DNA of 64,000 nucleotides. Source: Siphlonurus alternatus. Lineage: Eukaryota; Arthropoda; Insecta; Ephemeroptera; Siphlonuridae. Under the pieces are notes generated by a model, which searched no databases, had not been told where the DNA came from, and saw nothing but the letters and a program-made list of their open reading frames with translations. Of the stretch, positions 49,455-62,037 are shown in pieces. Each line of letters opens with the position of its first letter. The stretch's first letter is position 1. Made by a program: the position numbers and the translations under genes. The DNA is taken from assembly GCA_949825025.1 (NCBI GenBank), contig OX463781.1, positions 34,861,537 through 34,925,536 of the forward strand, written 5' to 3'.

Positions 49455-49545
49455 TAGCATAACTAGTTTTGCTAAAATCGGAAAAAATATAAAAACCGAT
49501 GGAGACTTTTGTTTCACCTAAGGCTCATTTCAATTTGAATAATTG
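49455..49545. repeat. Decayed relic of the CTAG foldback family
   Basis: AACTAGTTTTGCT, then ACCGATGGAGACTTTTG and CATTTCAATTTGAATAA follow the order of motifs in the arms of foldback element 1 (compare 5182-5262). No second arm is seen. The remainder of 48782-50020 holds only AT-rich sequence and a C run at 49687. Confidence 0.4.
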
Positions 49546-50025
49546 TGCATTATAAGTTTATAATTACTCTTCATTACTTCTAAAATCGTCTCAAATTCAT
49601 TGAAACCAGTGAACTTCAGGACAGCATGAATTTTCCTGCCCTGTTGGGCGTGATGAACTTAAACTTTTTTTCGAATAGCTTTTTACCCCCCCCCCCCCCA
49701 AATAGTCAAATCTGTATCTCTACGTATAATATATTGGAGCTGCACGGAACTATCTCCTTCAAATCACGTAGGTAAAGTCCCGAGGTGTACTTTCAAATGA
49801 TAGTTTCTAAATGTTTCTATATTACTAAATAATAAATCATGTACTTTTCAAATTACCCACTTCAGGCATGTGAACTAATTGAATCTATAATCAATTATTA
49901 ATTAAATATCATTATATAATAAAATATCCACCTACTGGTTGCGGACTATGATATTGTTTGTGGTATTGTCTTGCATGTAATGATTATGGTAGTTCACAGC
50001 GCGCAGACTCACGGTGGCGCCAATC

Positions 50026-50100
50026 TATATAAAGGTGTCGCGTGTCGAGGCGCCTCGCAAACCGCTCTAGGCTTCCCCACAGTACGGACGGTGCAGTGCA
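50026..50100 (+). promoter_or_regulatory. TATA-type core promoter of the Ras-like gene
   Basis: TATATAAAG at 50026-50034 in an otherwise GC-richer patch. Transcription would be expected to start about 25-35 bp on, near 50055-50065. CACAGTACGGACGG (50078-50091) resembles initiator/downstream promoter sequence and offers an alternative. There is no ATG between here and 50188. Confidence 0.55.
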
Positions 50101-50187
50101 AAGTGTCCGCCTTTACCTGAGATATACGTGTGAAGTGACAGTAGCTAGTGAACAACAAGTCCATAACTGGCAGAGAGGTTAAGACTC

Positions 50188-50260
50188 ATGATGAAGAGCG
50201 AAGATAAAAAAAAACATTTTCGAATAGCAGTGCTTGGACATTCCAATGTTGGAAAATCAG
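50188..50260 (+). CDS. Ras-like exon 1 (P-loop)
   Basis: It encodes MMKSEDKKKHFRIAVLGHSN and ends VGKS plus one base before GTAAGA. The ATG follows a 5' UTR without upstream ATGs. Confidence 0.9.
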
Positions 50261-53200
50261 GTAAGAAAAACAGTCTATAATTATAAAATTTTGAAGGGTT
50301 ATTTGTTGTAATTACATGTTTAAAAAATACAATGTATATAATTTTTTAATTGATTTAATTTTAATTAAAAAAAAATACAGTTGATTTTATTTTTATAATT
50401 AAATTTTTTGTATATATTTTTCAACGTATTTTATTTCAATTTAAGGTGCGTGGATTAATATGTATACATATATATTAATAATTGCTTAAAATTATGCTAT
50501 CAAGAAAAAACAAATTTTTTAAATGTAATTTTATTTAATATTTGCTGTTTTGTAAACTGATTATTTTTTATTTATACATATTTTTTTTTTTGTAATCAAT
50601 GGATAATCCAAAAAAAAGTAGAAAAGTCGTTGACATATTGTTTGAATAAATAATTCATAAAAAAATATGTCCCTAAAATACGTTTAAAATCACATTTACA
50701 TAATATTTTGACATTATATCTCATTTTTATTGCATGCTAAAACAGTGCATGCGGAGGACATTGCAACGTGCTTTAATATCGATTTTGAATGTATTGAAAG
50801 CATAAAAAGAATATGAAATATTGAAATTGCCTGTGCATTTTCAAGAAGGGGGAAGGGGAAGCTCAAATTATGTCTAAAAATTTGAAAATTGATGTAAAAA
50901 ACTGAGGTGAAATTTTGCTAACCTACGACCGTTGGTTACAGCTCTGACGGTGCGCTACCTGACGAGACGATACATCGGAGAATATCGCTCCAACTCTGGT
51001 GAGTACCTCACCTTAACCTTGGCTGATACTGTCGAAACATTTTCATTTTGGAGGGCCCAGACACCTTGACTTGATCTGAGATAACTTCGTCTAGCAGCGT
51101 TTTGAAATCGTTGGATCAAACATTTTTGTAGTGTGAACTAGGCCAAGGAGATTTGCACGCTTCCCTCAGATCTATGAAGGGGACATTTGCAACTCTATAT
51201 TTTCCCTAAATTCCTTGGAGTTGTTGTCATTCCTTCAATTAATCGACCTCCCTCCCCCAGAACTTGATCCGCTTTGAGCATCTCAGCGAGACTTGTAATC
51301 ATAATTCGTTAAATGATTCAAAGAAGAGTTTTATTGAAATTCAATAATAAAAACATTGTATTTTTCCCCGCGGAGATATCAATATTTTGTGTTGTTTTAT
51401 CAGTAGACGGCGAGAAAAATATATATTGACACAACTCATTCGAGAACAAGCCAAGTTTTTATCAGCATGGTTTATTATATCAAGGTAATAATTTTATTGG
51501 TCAACATATTTGCTCTGTAGTCAATATCATATGCTTGAGTAATAATTTTTTAAATTGTGTTTTATCATAATAATACTTAATTACTTTAAATCATTCTTTA
51601 ATAATAATATTTAAAAAAAAAATACTGGCTTGGACTGGCCTTAAGACTGGGTCAAGGATCCCTGACTGGTCACTCTGATTTTGAACAGAGAGAGCATACA
51701 AAAAGTATCCTCAGACCCCCTTTCAGGTGGACCCTGCTGCCTGTAATGCCTTTATGGCCCTGACTGGCCCCCAGTTTCAAGCTTCACATTCCGATAAAAT
51801 AAATGATGCCTTCATTTTTTTTTATTTATTTTTTTTTAAGAGAAGTATTATGATATTATGTCTCAAGGATATATAAAAAAGATTTATTTACTTATTTAAA
51901 AGATATCAATGCCACCTTCCTCAATGTCTTTTCACCCCACACGTGTAACTGCGCCACTGAGGCGCGCCAAAATCCATGCGTGGCGATCAAACAAAATTTT
52001 CGTACACTCAGAGCCACGTTATTTTGTATACACGATCGGCGGCCAAGCGAGCTGTTGCGGGCGAGTTCCACAGATGCCGACGTGCTCTAAGTTTAGCGAG
52101 TTGATAGACGCTCGTATGTGAGAATGTACACAAGCTAGTTCTGTATTAACCTTCGTCGTCACGACGATGCAGGGGGTATAAATTCCCTTGCTATACTTTC
52201 ATTAATATAACAAAGTCAGTAATTAAGGCTCATTTTCTTATAATTTTGTTTATGTATATGTAATTACAAAATATAAACTGATGTAAATTTTATCAACATA
52301 ACGTGGTATATTTTACCTGTCACATCTTTAATATTAGAGTAAACTTTACATATTGTATATAATTATTTTTTTATAAAACCTTGATAATGTCATTAAATAT
52401 TGCAAAACAGTATCATAAAACAGTAGTTTACTTTCTACGTTGTATTACAAAAGTTAATAAATACCTGCATGATAGCTTATAAATATTTATTAAAAACAAA
52501 TAAATCATAATATTTTATTATATATTTACTAATTATTTGTTCACTGATAATCAAATATGATATAAATATTTAAGTTGTAATTATATTCACCTTGAATGCA
52601 TGATGCAATGAAGATGCAATGGAATTCTATTAATTTTAGTGTCTTACAAAGTAGTCTTGAAACTAAAGTCAACTGTACATAAACACATTAATTATACTGA
52701 TTAAATCGTGTTTTACATGCAGTATAATGACAAACCATTTTTTCTTGTACATGCATTTTACAATAAATAATTTTTTATCAACTGTTAAAATAAATATTAT
52801 CGGTAATTTTATTCACAATTTTCATCTTAATTTTTATAATTTCAAATTCAAAATATTTTTTATTTAAATCTGATAAGCATATCATTGATATTTAATTTAT
52901 ATAACACAAGAATAATTTCCCCGCATAATTATTCAGAGCCATTGCTAATTATAGTGGAGTGAAAACCAATCAGTGCGCACAATCAAACCACCATGCACTA
53001 TATATTAATTTCTAACTAAAAATGTATTTAGAAATATTTAGATAATTAAGAAGTATAATACTCTCTCATTTGAAAATTAGTTTTAATTCCAAGGAATTAA
53101 CTAAAATTTTTTAATATATTCATAAAAAAGTGCCCATAAAACTTTTAATCCCAACTTTTGATATTAAAATCAAATACTGAAGTCTCAGATAAAATCAGTG

Positions 53201-56200
53201 ATATTTTTTGAAACTTCGTAATAATAATGGCAATTTTTGTTTATTTACAAAACTCAAATTCTCATAAGCTATTGTGTAAAAGTTGGAGATACTAAGAAAA
53301 TTATGTTTACTAAAGAATGCCATCCTGACAAGAGAACAAAAAAGTAGCAAAAGCTTCCGCTTGTTCTTCAGAGAAGACACGTTTTTCATTGAAAATATAT
53401 CCATAACAAATATTTCTGGGTATAAATATGTTTATAAATCAAAATAAATATCTTAAATTTAGTGCGTAGTATACAGAAGTCAAAAATTATTAATTTATTT
53501 TTGAAAAAATCATATAGAATATTTTCAACATACGCATTGGTTTAAAAACAAACTAATATCACCAAAAAAATAAATAAAATGTCGTAATATAAATCTAGAT
53601 AAATTTGTTTTGAAAGTCAGTAGTTAAGCAGGCGCCGACGCTTCTTTCGAACAACTTGCCTCCTCACTATATTTAGCAAGTAGAAGGCGTGCAGGCGACA
53701 CCAAGTCGCCGGTAGCAGCAGCACCGCCATCAATGCGTCACGTTATTTCGCAGACTTTAATATATTTATTACATACACAACGAATAGTACTTGTCCCAGC
53801 AAGAACTGATATCAAAAAATAAGCAAATAGCTTTAACACATGGAATTTTGATTGTGTTATTTTAAAAATATTTGTTAGCACAAGCTTTTGAATTTATACT
53901 TACAAAAATATAATCAAATGAAATGTCAATGATTCCACTATTTTATATATTCACTAAAATGGCAATAAATAATTTTTATCTAATAAATAAATAATAAATA
54001 AATATATTCATTATTTAAATTGTTATTTATTATATAATAATTATTATAATTAACCTTTAAAATAAAATAATTTAATATAAAAATAAGAAATCAACTATAT
54101 TTTTTCATTTTTATATAGATTTGTTCGATAATAAATATAATAATTATTTCTTTTATCTACTTATTTAATTTTATAACTGACAAAAATATGTTATGAATTT
54201 GATAGTACAATCCAAACTATATTTTATACGATATAATATTTAAGATACAATAAGATAATAATTTTACACTTGATTTACACTTATTATTCTTTGATTTAAT
54301 GATAATAATATATTACCGTCATATATTATAAACTCATTTTTAAAAATAAAAATATTAAATGAAGAATTTAAATATCTAAATATTTTAAGTATACGTCAGT
54401 TTACTGCAGTCTGCTCGTGCCGACGTTTTAAGTATGTTGGAAGAAACTGAAGAGCTCCGCTTGTGTTTTGGCCCCGACATAACGTAATAAAATTAGGTGC
54501 TAGAAAGTTAGAGCGACAACGTTCATTCATCTCGTTCTTCCCACTGTCTAATACTTCCCGGTCCCTCACCTCTTGCAAACCAGGCAACATTCCATAAGAT
54601 GTTTATAACTTGATGTCTTATGTTTCAGATCTCCTCTACAGGCAGACCGTGAATGTCCAGAATAATCAGCTGGATGTGGAAATCATCGATGTTTCCGGAG
54701 AAACGGTCAGTTCACAATCAAATTTTGGTTCAAATAAGAGGAGATCATTAAAAATATATTATATCAACTTTACAGACCAGAAAAATATAGCTTGGTATTA
54801 CTATCAAATTTAAATTACCGATACCGAAATTACATAAAAATGCTATATTAAATATGGAATTTCTATGTTCAAATAATTTTCAACCTACTTAAATTATTCT
54901 ATTTAGTTAAAAAGTTTTCATAAAGAATATAGAATTCATTTTTCTCATAACTTTCGCCTAATTTTTGTTTTATTTTACCTCAAAAATGGAAATAAAAAAT
55001 CAAACAATAATCAAATGAGCACAAAAAACTATTTTCAGAAAAAAAAAAAAAAAAAAACTATTAAAGTAAAGTTTGTTTATAATAATTTGACATTATTGCC
55101 AAGCAAGTAAGATAACTAATAAATTTTCTTTGTATTTTAAAATAGAATACATAAAACAGAACATAATTTATAAATATTATGCAACTTTAAGTAAAATATT
55201 TATTTGACCTGACTTAAAAAATTTAAAAATGGAAAAAACATAAAATTTTGTTTTGTGTTTTTAAATAGTTTTATAATAGGGTCATTTTAAAAGTATTTGG
55301 AAACATGTAAATAAATACTTTCAGAACGATCGTTCTTTATTTTCAACTTTGTTTTGTTGTTGCTTTCAGCGTGACTCCGAGTTTCCCGCGGAGCTAGTGC
55401 AGTGGGCCGACGCGTGCCTCCTGGTGTACTCCATCACAGAGCGAGCTAGTTTCGACACAGCGTGCAGACTTCTGGGGAGGTTAGAAGAACTGGTCGGGGA
55501 GGGAGGCGCTAAGGCGAGGCGCCCCGTCCTGGCAATGCTGGCCAACAAGGCGGATCTCGAACACCTCAGACTGGTGAGTGACAAATAAGTATACTTTTTT
55601 TAGTATAAGTATACTAAAAAAACAGTGAAATATTGTTCACGTAATAAAATTTTAAAAATGTAGGACGTTAACCTTTTTATTTATTTTTAAATTTGAGACT
55701 CGTGCTTTTCTTGCAAATAATAATACGTATCAACTTTTATATTCATTTCTGAAATTTTAATGTATTACTTCTTTTAATACTTCAGTTGAAATAATTTTGT
55801 ATTAATATTCAAATTTAATTAGTTATCCACCTTTACTCAATAGCAAAGCATGTAATTAGTATAGATGGTAACAATTAATTAACTTCTCAAATTTTTGTTC
55901 CAGGTTACCGAGCAAGAAGGTCGAAAGGCAGCTTCAGAATGCAGTTGCTTCTTTGCTGAAATATCAGTTGCAGAAAATAGTGATGAAGTGATTAGGGTAT
56001 TTGAAACAATTCTATTACAATGTAAAAATCCATCAACTAGTCCAAATAATAGCAGTGGAAATATTAATAAATTACCATCTAATCAATTAATTTCACAAAC
56101 ATTTTCAACGACAGAAAATAATAAAAGTAATACAGGAGGAGTTAGAAAATTTTCAGTATCAAAAATGTTGGGTTCATTAATTGGTAAACACAGCAGTAAT

Positions 56201-56320
56201 TCATCAAGTTCTCAGCAGGCTTCTACTGGAGGTACGGTGGTGGTATGTCAAAGATCAGACTTATATAAGAATAAAGTATTACAGAGACGCCATAACTTTA
56301 TGGCTGCAGTGTCACTTTGA
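50188..56320 (+). CDS. Ras-like small GTPase, RERG/RASL11 type (5 exons, 275 aa)
   Basis: Exons are 50188-50260, 50942-50998, 54629-54705, 55370-55573 and 55904-56320, all AG/GT with matching phases. P-loop GHSNVGKS is at 17-24, RYLTRRYIGEY at 29-39, G3 DVSG at 64-67, ANKAD at 127-131 and EISVAE at 156-161. The order and FLTKRFI-like motif match the RERG/RASL11/RASL12 branch. Two switch residues differ from Ras: the effector-loop Thr position is Asn42 in EYRSNSD, and the catalytic Gln after DxxG is Glu68. The C-terminal 90 residues are Ser/Asn-rich with a basic FSVSKMLGSLIGKHS segment and no CaaX box, so prenylation is not expected. Two ATGs are adjacent; I chose the first. The cellular role is unknown; GTP binding is likely, GTP hydrolysis uncertain. 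Confidence 0.92.
50942..50998 (+). CDS. Ras-like exon 2 (switch I)
   Basis: 57 bp, phase 1 at both ends, between GGTTACAG and GTGAGT. It encodes ALTVRYLTRRYIGEYRSNS. Confidence 0.9.
50999..54628. other. Ras-like intron 2 with a GC-rich island and repeat copy B
   Basis: 3.6 kb, mostly AT-rich. 51909-52190 is GC-rich with an open 70-residue frame that has no recognisable domain. 52984-53408 is the second copy of the dispersed repeat. Neither intron 1 nor introns 3 and 4 show anything beyond A/T runs. Confidence 0.6.
52984..53408 (+). repeat. Dispersed repeat, copy B
   Basis: Same order and orientation as 45759-46205, starting AAACCACCA and ending TTCATTGAAAATATAT. It has small indels and no LINE next to it, so the repeat is independent of the LINE. 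Confidence 0.8.
54629..54705 (+). CDS. Ras-like exon 3 (DVSGET)
   Basis: Between TATGTTTCAG and GTCAGT. It starts DLLYRQTVNV through a split Asp codon and ends EIIDVSGET. Confidence 0.9.
55370..55573 (+). CDS. Ras-like exon 4 (NKAD)
   Basis: 68 codons in phase 0, between TTGCTTTCAG and GTGAGT. It encodes WADACLLVYSITERASF then LAMLANKADLEHLRL. It is visibly GC-richer than the other exons. Confidence 0.92.
55904..56320 (+). CDS. Ras-like exon 5 (G5 and C-terminal tail)
   Basis: After TTTTTGTTCCAG. It starts VTEQEGRKAASEC and ends RRHNFMAAVSL with a TGA. The tail after about residue 185 is low-complexity Ser/Asn/Thr. Confidence 0.92.
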   Translation, partial: VTEQEGRKAASECSCFFAEISVAENSDEVIRVFETILLQCKNPSTSPNNSSGNINKLPSNQLISQTFSTTENNKSNTGGVRKFSVSKMLGSLIGKHSSNSSSSQQASTGGTVVVCQRSDLYKNKVLQRRHNFMAAVSL

Positions 56321-57029
56321 AGAAGAATTATAATAGAGTCGAGAAAAAGAGACACTACTACGGGTTCCCCCAGTAAGCCGCAAAAGACTGAGATCATGCT
56401 GTAATTCGAATTATATAATGATATTATGCTAGTATTACGCACAAGAAAGAGAAAAAAAATGTTATTTTAACTTAATAATATAATATTTACATTGGTTAAT
56501 TTATTAATTTTATAATCAATGTTTAATAATATATAAAATAACAAAAACATTAAATTTTGAAGTTATGTATTCCATTATTAATTTTTGATACATTTTAATT
56601 TAAACTGAATGAAACTTCAAATTTTAATTTATTTTTATTTAATTTTTATTATATCAAATGTTGTTTCATGGGTTCGTAAACAAATAAGAAATCATGTTTT
56701 ACCATTCCATTATATAAATGTTTCTTTTATTAATGTACTCAATTTTCTTAGAAGAAGTGTAAACTATATAAATTTATAATGTTTCCTCTACAAGTTAAAG
56801 TCATTAATATTATATAAAATAATTGTTATCATCATTCAACGGTGTTAATTTTTCTTAATTATTAAGGTAAATGTTAACATTATTCATATCTAGTCAAATA
56901 ATATTAATTTTTTATACTTTAATTATTTAATTTATGTATGGAAAATGTTTTGTATAATTATAGAATAATACACTTAAAACATTGTACAAATTTATTTTAT
57001 ATTGTTTTTTTTTTTACCCCAAAAATAAA
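56321..57029 (+). other. Probable 3' UTR of the Ras-like gene
   Basis: AT-rich, no coding. A candidate poly(A) signal AATAAA lies at 57024-57029, and ATTAAA near 56551 is an alternative. Confidence 0.35.
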
Positions 57030-57865
57030 CCTTGACCAACATAAGCGTGATTTACAAAAGTAATAAACAGTTAGAAAGATAACCAGGGTGAACTAATCGT
57101 TGTTAGAAAGAAACTTAATAAGCTCTTTTTTAATTTCATTTAAATTACCAATTATAAATAAGGAGTCTGAGAAAATTCTACTAAATAAGACGTACGTTTT
57201 GTTTAAAATTTGGTGTGAATTCGTAAGAGAGAGAAGAAGAGTAAATTTTTTAAGGTTTGTTCGTCAGCCTTGGCCTTGCCACAGGATTATAAACATTCCA
57301 TCACACTTTTTTCGCTTTGAACTAAAAGATTTAGCGTGTATTTTATCTTAGTCTTGAACTAGAATAGAAATTATTTGTTTATATACGAGGATAAATTCTC
57401 GTAAATTTTAAGTTTAACTTTATATAAAATTATTATATTATTTTTTTAAAATTAAGCACCAAGTACTGCCAGAGTAACATAATACTGTACTTCTGTATGT
57501 AAGAATAACGAAAATAAAAAAAAAAATCAATAATGTTTTAAATCTTAGTAGCTTAATGAGGAAATTCGATAGTGTCTCACAAAGACAGCTCTATTTCCGG
57601 TTTTCCTCCATAAAGGGTTCTACATCAATTTTTACAAAACTGATTAGATCATCAATTTCAAACTTTTTATGCGACCTAGCTATTTAAGGCAAGTTTATTA
57701 AAATCAACGGCGCAAGTTCTGATACCTGAAGTAACTGAGAATGAGAAGTAATTCATTCTGTAATTCGCTATCACTATATATAAATGTTGATTCCTATACA
57801 TGTATGTAGCTATGATAGAGAATCTAATTCTTCCAGTTAGAATTTTAGTTCAGATGAATAGAAAC

Positions 57866-58115
57866 CTAACAAAATGTTCTAATAATGTAAAAAAACGTGC
57901 AGAACAGAAAATATATAATTATTATGCTTCTTTTATTGTTCAATAAAAAATCATCTTAATCAAATTATTTATTTTTAGCATTTTTATTATTTTTGCCATG
58001 CATAGTTCCAAGAAAAAATAAATAAATAATTAACTGTAACCTTGCTAGCATTTATTATTTATTTTCTATTCTGCACGTTTTTTTTTTTTTTTTACATTAT
58101 TAGAACATTTTGTTT
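57866..58115. repeat. 250-bp hairpin MITE
   Basis: ACAAAATGTTCTAATAATGT and ACGTGCAGAACAGAAAATA pair with TATTTTCTATTCTGCACGT and ACATTATTAGAACATTTTGT. 57030-57865 shows only a fragment resembling an ATTCACGAA-family end near 57043. Confidence 0.75.
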
Positions 58116-58461
58116 GTATTTGGTTTCATTTGAAATAAAATTCTTAAAATTAGATTCTCCATTGAAGCTGTATATATAATATATAAGAATCAATATTTTA
58201 ACATTATATTGAAAAGTCGAAATCACTACAAACCTGCTTTATTAAAAAACACAGCTGCAATTATTTGGTATACTTTCCAAGTTATTAATGTGAAATGTGA
58301 AATGGATGCTTATTTGGCCAATAACTGCCACATTCAACATATGATTCAATGCTATTCTGGAGTGTTTAATATCTCAAAAGGTAGCCCGATTTGTAATCTT
58401 TACAAAAATTAATTACATGGCGTAAGCACCTATTATGCTCATTTGAGAGTGGTGTAATTAC

Positions 58462-58610
58462 AATAAGGGGCATTCACAAAGCCTTAAGGCCACAATTAAG
58501 GCTCAATAATTTAAGACCAAAAATTTTGGGTATAAAAAACAAGTCTAAAATCAAGCTTTAAATTATCGAGCCTTAAATGTGGCCTTAAGACTTTGTGAAT
58601 GCCCCTTATT
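58462..58610. repeat. 149-bp near-perfect palindromic MITE
   Basis: AATAAGGGGCATTCACAAAG pairs exactly with CTTTGTGAATGCCCCTTATT. Inner CTTAAGGCCACAATTAAGGC and GCCTTAAATGTGGCCTTAAG also pair. Confidence 0.88.
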
Positions 58611-58615
58611 AACAC

Positions 58616-60284
58616 TTAAGTAGAGATTAGTCTCTTTTTTAGACACCAATTTAATCCAAGATAAAATAATACTGTTTATTTAACAATATAACTCACGATT
58701 GACCGTCTTCCATCATTCATAAATGCAGAGCAGTAAACTTAACTAAAACAGCAACGTCGCTTACTACACTGAGAGGAACATTGAATTTTACAATGTGTTT
58801 CTCTCATGCATAAATAAATTACAGTAAATATATATGTAACAAAATGCCCAACTGACAGATGCAAATCGGGGGATAAAACATATATATGCTTAATAAAATA
58901 ATGTGCTAGTCTTAATTTGAAACTTGAATCATGTTTTTTTTTTACATGGACATAAATATTCTGGCTATTTAATATATCATGGACGTACTGGTAAGCCGCA
59001 ACATTAAAAAAAGGCAATAGCTCGTGCGTGCACTTAGCACTTAGACGTGTGTTCTACAATCAATTTCATGTCTCTATTACGACTATACTGTATGAGACCT
59101 CGTATATGCAAAACAAGACAGTTGAACTTCAATGATTTTAAAAGCCTGTTTGACCATTTCAATTAAAGCTCTAATTTCATAATTTTCCTTATAAAGATCA
59201 CCTTTATTGAAATAGTCAAGCCGAAGCTGTTTTTGAAATTAGTGCATCATGCCATTATTTATTTTATTTTCCTTACTTTAAACACTGAACCTTCATCGCA
59301 AAATGTTGGCAGTCATATCTGGTCATGGTCACATTTTGTAATTAATGCACAAGTGACTGTTTTCTTGATTTGTTTTTGTTCTATATTCTAATTACAAGTC
59401 AAACTTTATAATTTATATGACTCAAAGGCGAAAGTAGCAGAGAATTATAAAATAGTTCTTTTTCTTGGTTTAACTTGATGAGGCGATATAATGCCGCGGT
59501 ATGGCGACTTGGCACTTTTTGCTTGTTAAAGTTTTCGTATTGTAAGAAGACCAAGACAGTTCAACCTTAACATATAGTTTCACATTTCGTGTTGCATGTG
59601 ACCTTTCATTGCAGCCAAGTAGCATCCCAAGGTTCGCTGAGTGAACCGGTACAGAGAAAGTATTGCAACTTACAACTGCATTTCGTACAAACGTGCAGCT
59701 CAAGAATTCTAAGTTTAGTGGAAATGACTCATATACTCGTACTTTCAATTTTGTTAATATTTTAAAGATATATGTACTTCAAATTTGTTAGCTAATACGG
59801 TAGTGAAAAGTTTGAAAAAAAAAATGGGAAAATTGAATTTTTACTGTCTTTGACATTTTGTTTCTTTTTAATTCTATTGAAAAAAATTGTTACGTTTCAC
59901 TGAGTTGACATTGCAATATTATTGAATGTTAATTAATAAATTTAATACCACATAGGAAGAAGGTGTACCGTCATATAAATCATTTTATAAACTGTATTAC
60001 ATAATTATTATATAAGTAATGACGGGTATACTGCTTTTTCCCTTTATGTCATAATATAAAGCAAGCTAAGATTGCAAAAAATATTTCACAATATTCCATA
60101 TTTATTACAACAATATATTTATATAACCATAAACAATATTCTGGCAATCTTCTTAATTAAATTATATAATTGTGCCGTACGTTAGAGGAAGAGAAGAAAT
60201 CAATCTAAATCATGTTCCCGCCTGTAAGGTAGGCAACTTTTTGGGCACAAATGCATTGCGGTGTGCGTTAATATGGTTTCTCAA
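58616..60284. other. Intergenic, no gene seen
   Basis: AT-rich sequence. Open frames of up to 92 residues on the minus strand have no recognisable domain. Confidence 0.6.
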
Positions 60285-60540
60285 AATATTTTTAATCCCG
60301 TTAATAAATTAGCGTAGTAGTTAGTGTATCCGAATAGAATACGGTCGTGAGTTCTATCACAAGTTACATTTCATAGTGGTTGTATGTTATAACTAAACAT
60401 TACCCACTATATATAGTTCATCCGGGAGGCATCCTAACAACTGAACACTTACCACTTGACAACTATCCTAACTGAAGTTTCCATGACTCCTTTATTCATA
60501 ACTAGGTAAATGCTGCAATGTTTTATCAGGTCGTGACCAC
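60285..60540 (+). mobile_element. tRNA-derived SINE-like remnant
   Basis: TAGCGTAGTAGTTAGTG (60310) resembles a Pol III A box, and GTCGTGAGTTCTATCAC (60344) a decayed B box at fitting distance. A body containing CTATCCTAACTGAAGTTTCC (60463) matches the fragment at 31127. No clear tail or target duplication. Confidence 0.45.
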
Positions 60541-61499
60541 CTAATATGTTTGGAAGACACCACGAGTCATTGAGTTGAATCAAAATTGTCACTAGATTTT
60601 GGGTTAAGTGTAAGAAAAAAATATGATAAAAAAGTGTTATAGTTGCGTATGCGCAGTGATATACAGTTCTATAAAGAGCTCTCTCTTTTAACCAGGATTT
60701 TTTTCTTTATATTTTTTTAATATAAGAATTATTTATAATTCATAATGTAAACCATAGTACAAACACTTCAAAACTTAATAAAATGGCAATATAAACAAAA
60801 ATCATTGTGTGTTCTTATATTATGTTACAAGTCTTGTTGTTTTGTATTTAACTAACTTTCAGCTTCGAAACATACAATAATTATTATATATTTAAATAAA
60901 GAGAAATATATGTTTAAGACTAAGTAAGTTTATAACTTATAACAAAACTAGTTAATTTTTATTTTATTCGGATTTATATATTTATTATTTGTTATAGGCG
61001 TTAAGTATTTAGGTAGATTTTTGAAAGAAATTAAGAGTGAAATTTAAATTGAGATTTATAGTTTGTGTAATGTGCTCTCAAGGGAATTAAGGATTGCTGA
61101 TTCACCAAAACCTGGCGTTGTGTATCGCAGACAACCATAAGGAAGATACCCTAAATGAGTCTTGGTTGAATTCCCATCCCACACATGGTTTTTTGATATT
61201 ACTTAATACTACAGTGAAGCCTTATTTCTGTAAAACAGTGTCAGTCCAAGTGATTGAGTGCTGACTGAGCACTCTCCCACCTCTAGAAGAAAGCAGACCG
61301 CGCAAACATGTGCGTCACTCGATCACAAGTGCACATAGACTAAAATTAGCAACCAGCTCGATCTCACGACGCAATGACGCTTCATAAATTCCTAACTATT
61401 AAACCAATAAATACGGACCATTATATAATAATTATAAGTAAATAAAAAAGTGACATATGAATTTAATTAAGTTAGAAAATGTCAAATAAAATGTCTTAG

Positions 61500-61750
61500 G
61501 GCCGTAAGCTCCACCCTACTTGAACCTGGTTTAAAGTTACTTGAACCAGGTTCAAAGTTGAACCGAGATCAAATAAAATTTTCGTAAGCTCCACCGAAGT
61601 TAAACCAGGTTCAACGCATTGTTGGTTTAAACCTGGTTCAAACTCGGTTCAGCGCAGTTTTCCGTAAGCTCCACCGCAAAAATTTGCTGAACCAGGTTCA
61701 AAGTTGTTGATTTTGGGGTTAAACTTAAACCACCGACGTCGGTGGATTAA
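61500..61750. repeat. Element with GTAAGCTCCACC repeated every 80 bp
   Basis: GTAAGCTCCACC starts at 61504, 61584 and 61664, exactly 80 bp apart. Between them lie GAACCTGGTTTAA and TTGAACCAGGTTCAA palindromes, and the block ends at CCACCGACGTCGGTGG. No protein. Sequence from 60541 to 61499 shows nothing recognised. Confidence 0.75.
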
Positions 61751-62037
61751 CTTTTGATCCGGGATTATATTTTTGTGTTTAAAATGTGTTCTTTTCAGAT
61801 TTTTCTTAAAATAACAATATAAATAAAGTAGGAAATATAATTAAACTTGATAATTTAATAAAATATAAATAATAATTTACTAAAGAATGTTTTTTTTTAG
61901 TTAATTTAAATATTTTAAGCTATTTCAATTTATTTTAGAACATTTAATTGATATGCAGTAGTCTTTTAATTTAATATTTTTTAAAATTCAGTTGTATTGA
62001 GCAAAAACATTGAAATAATAAATTGTATTGAGATTGT

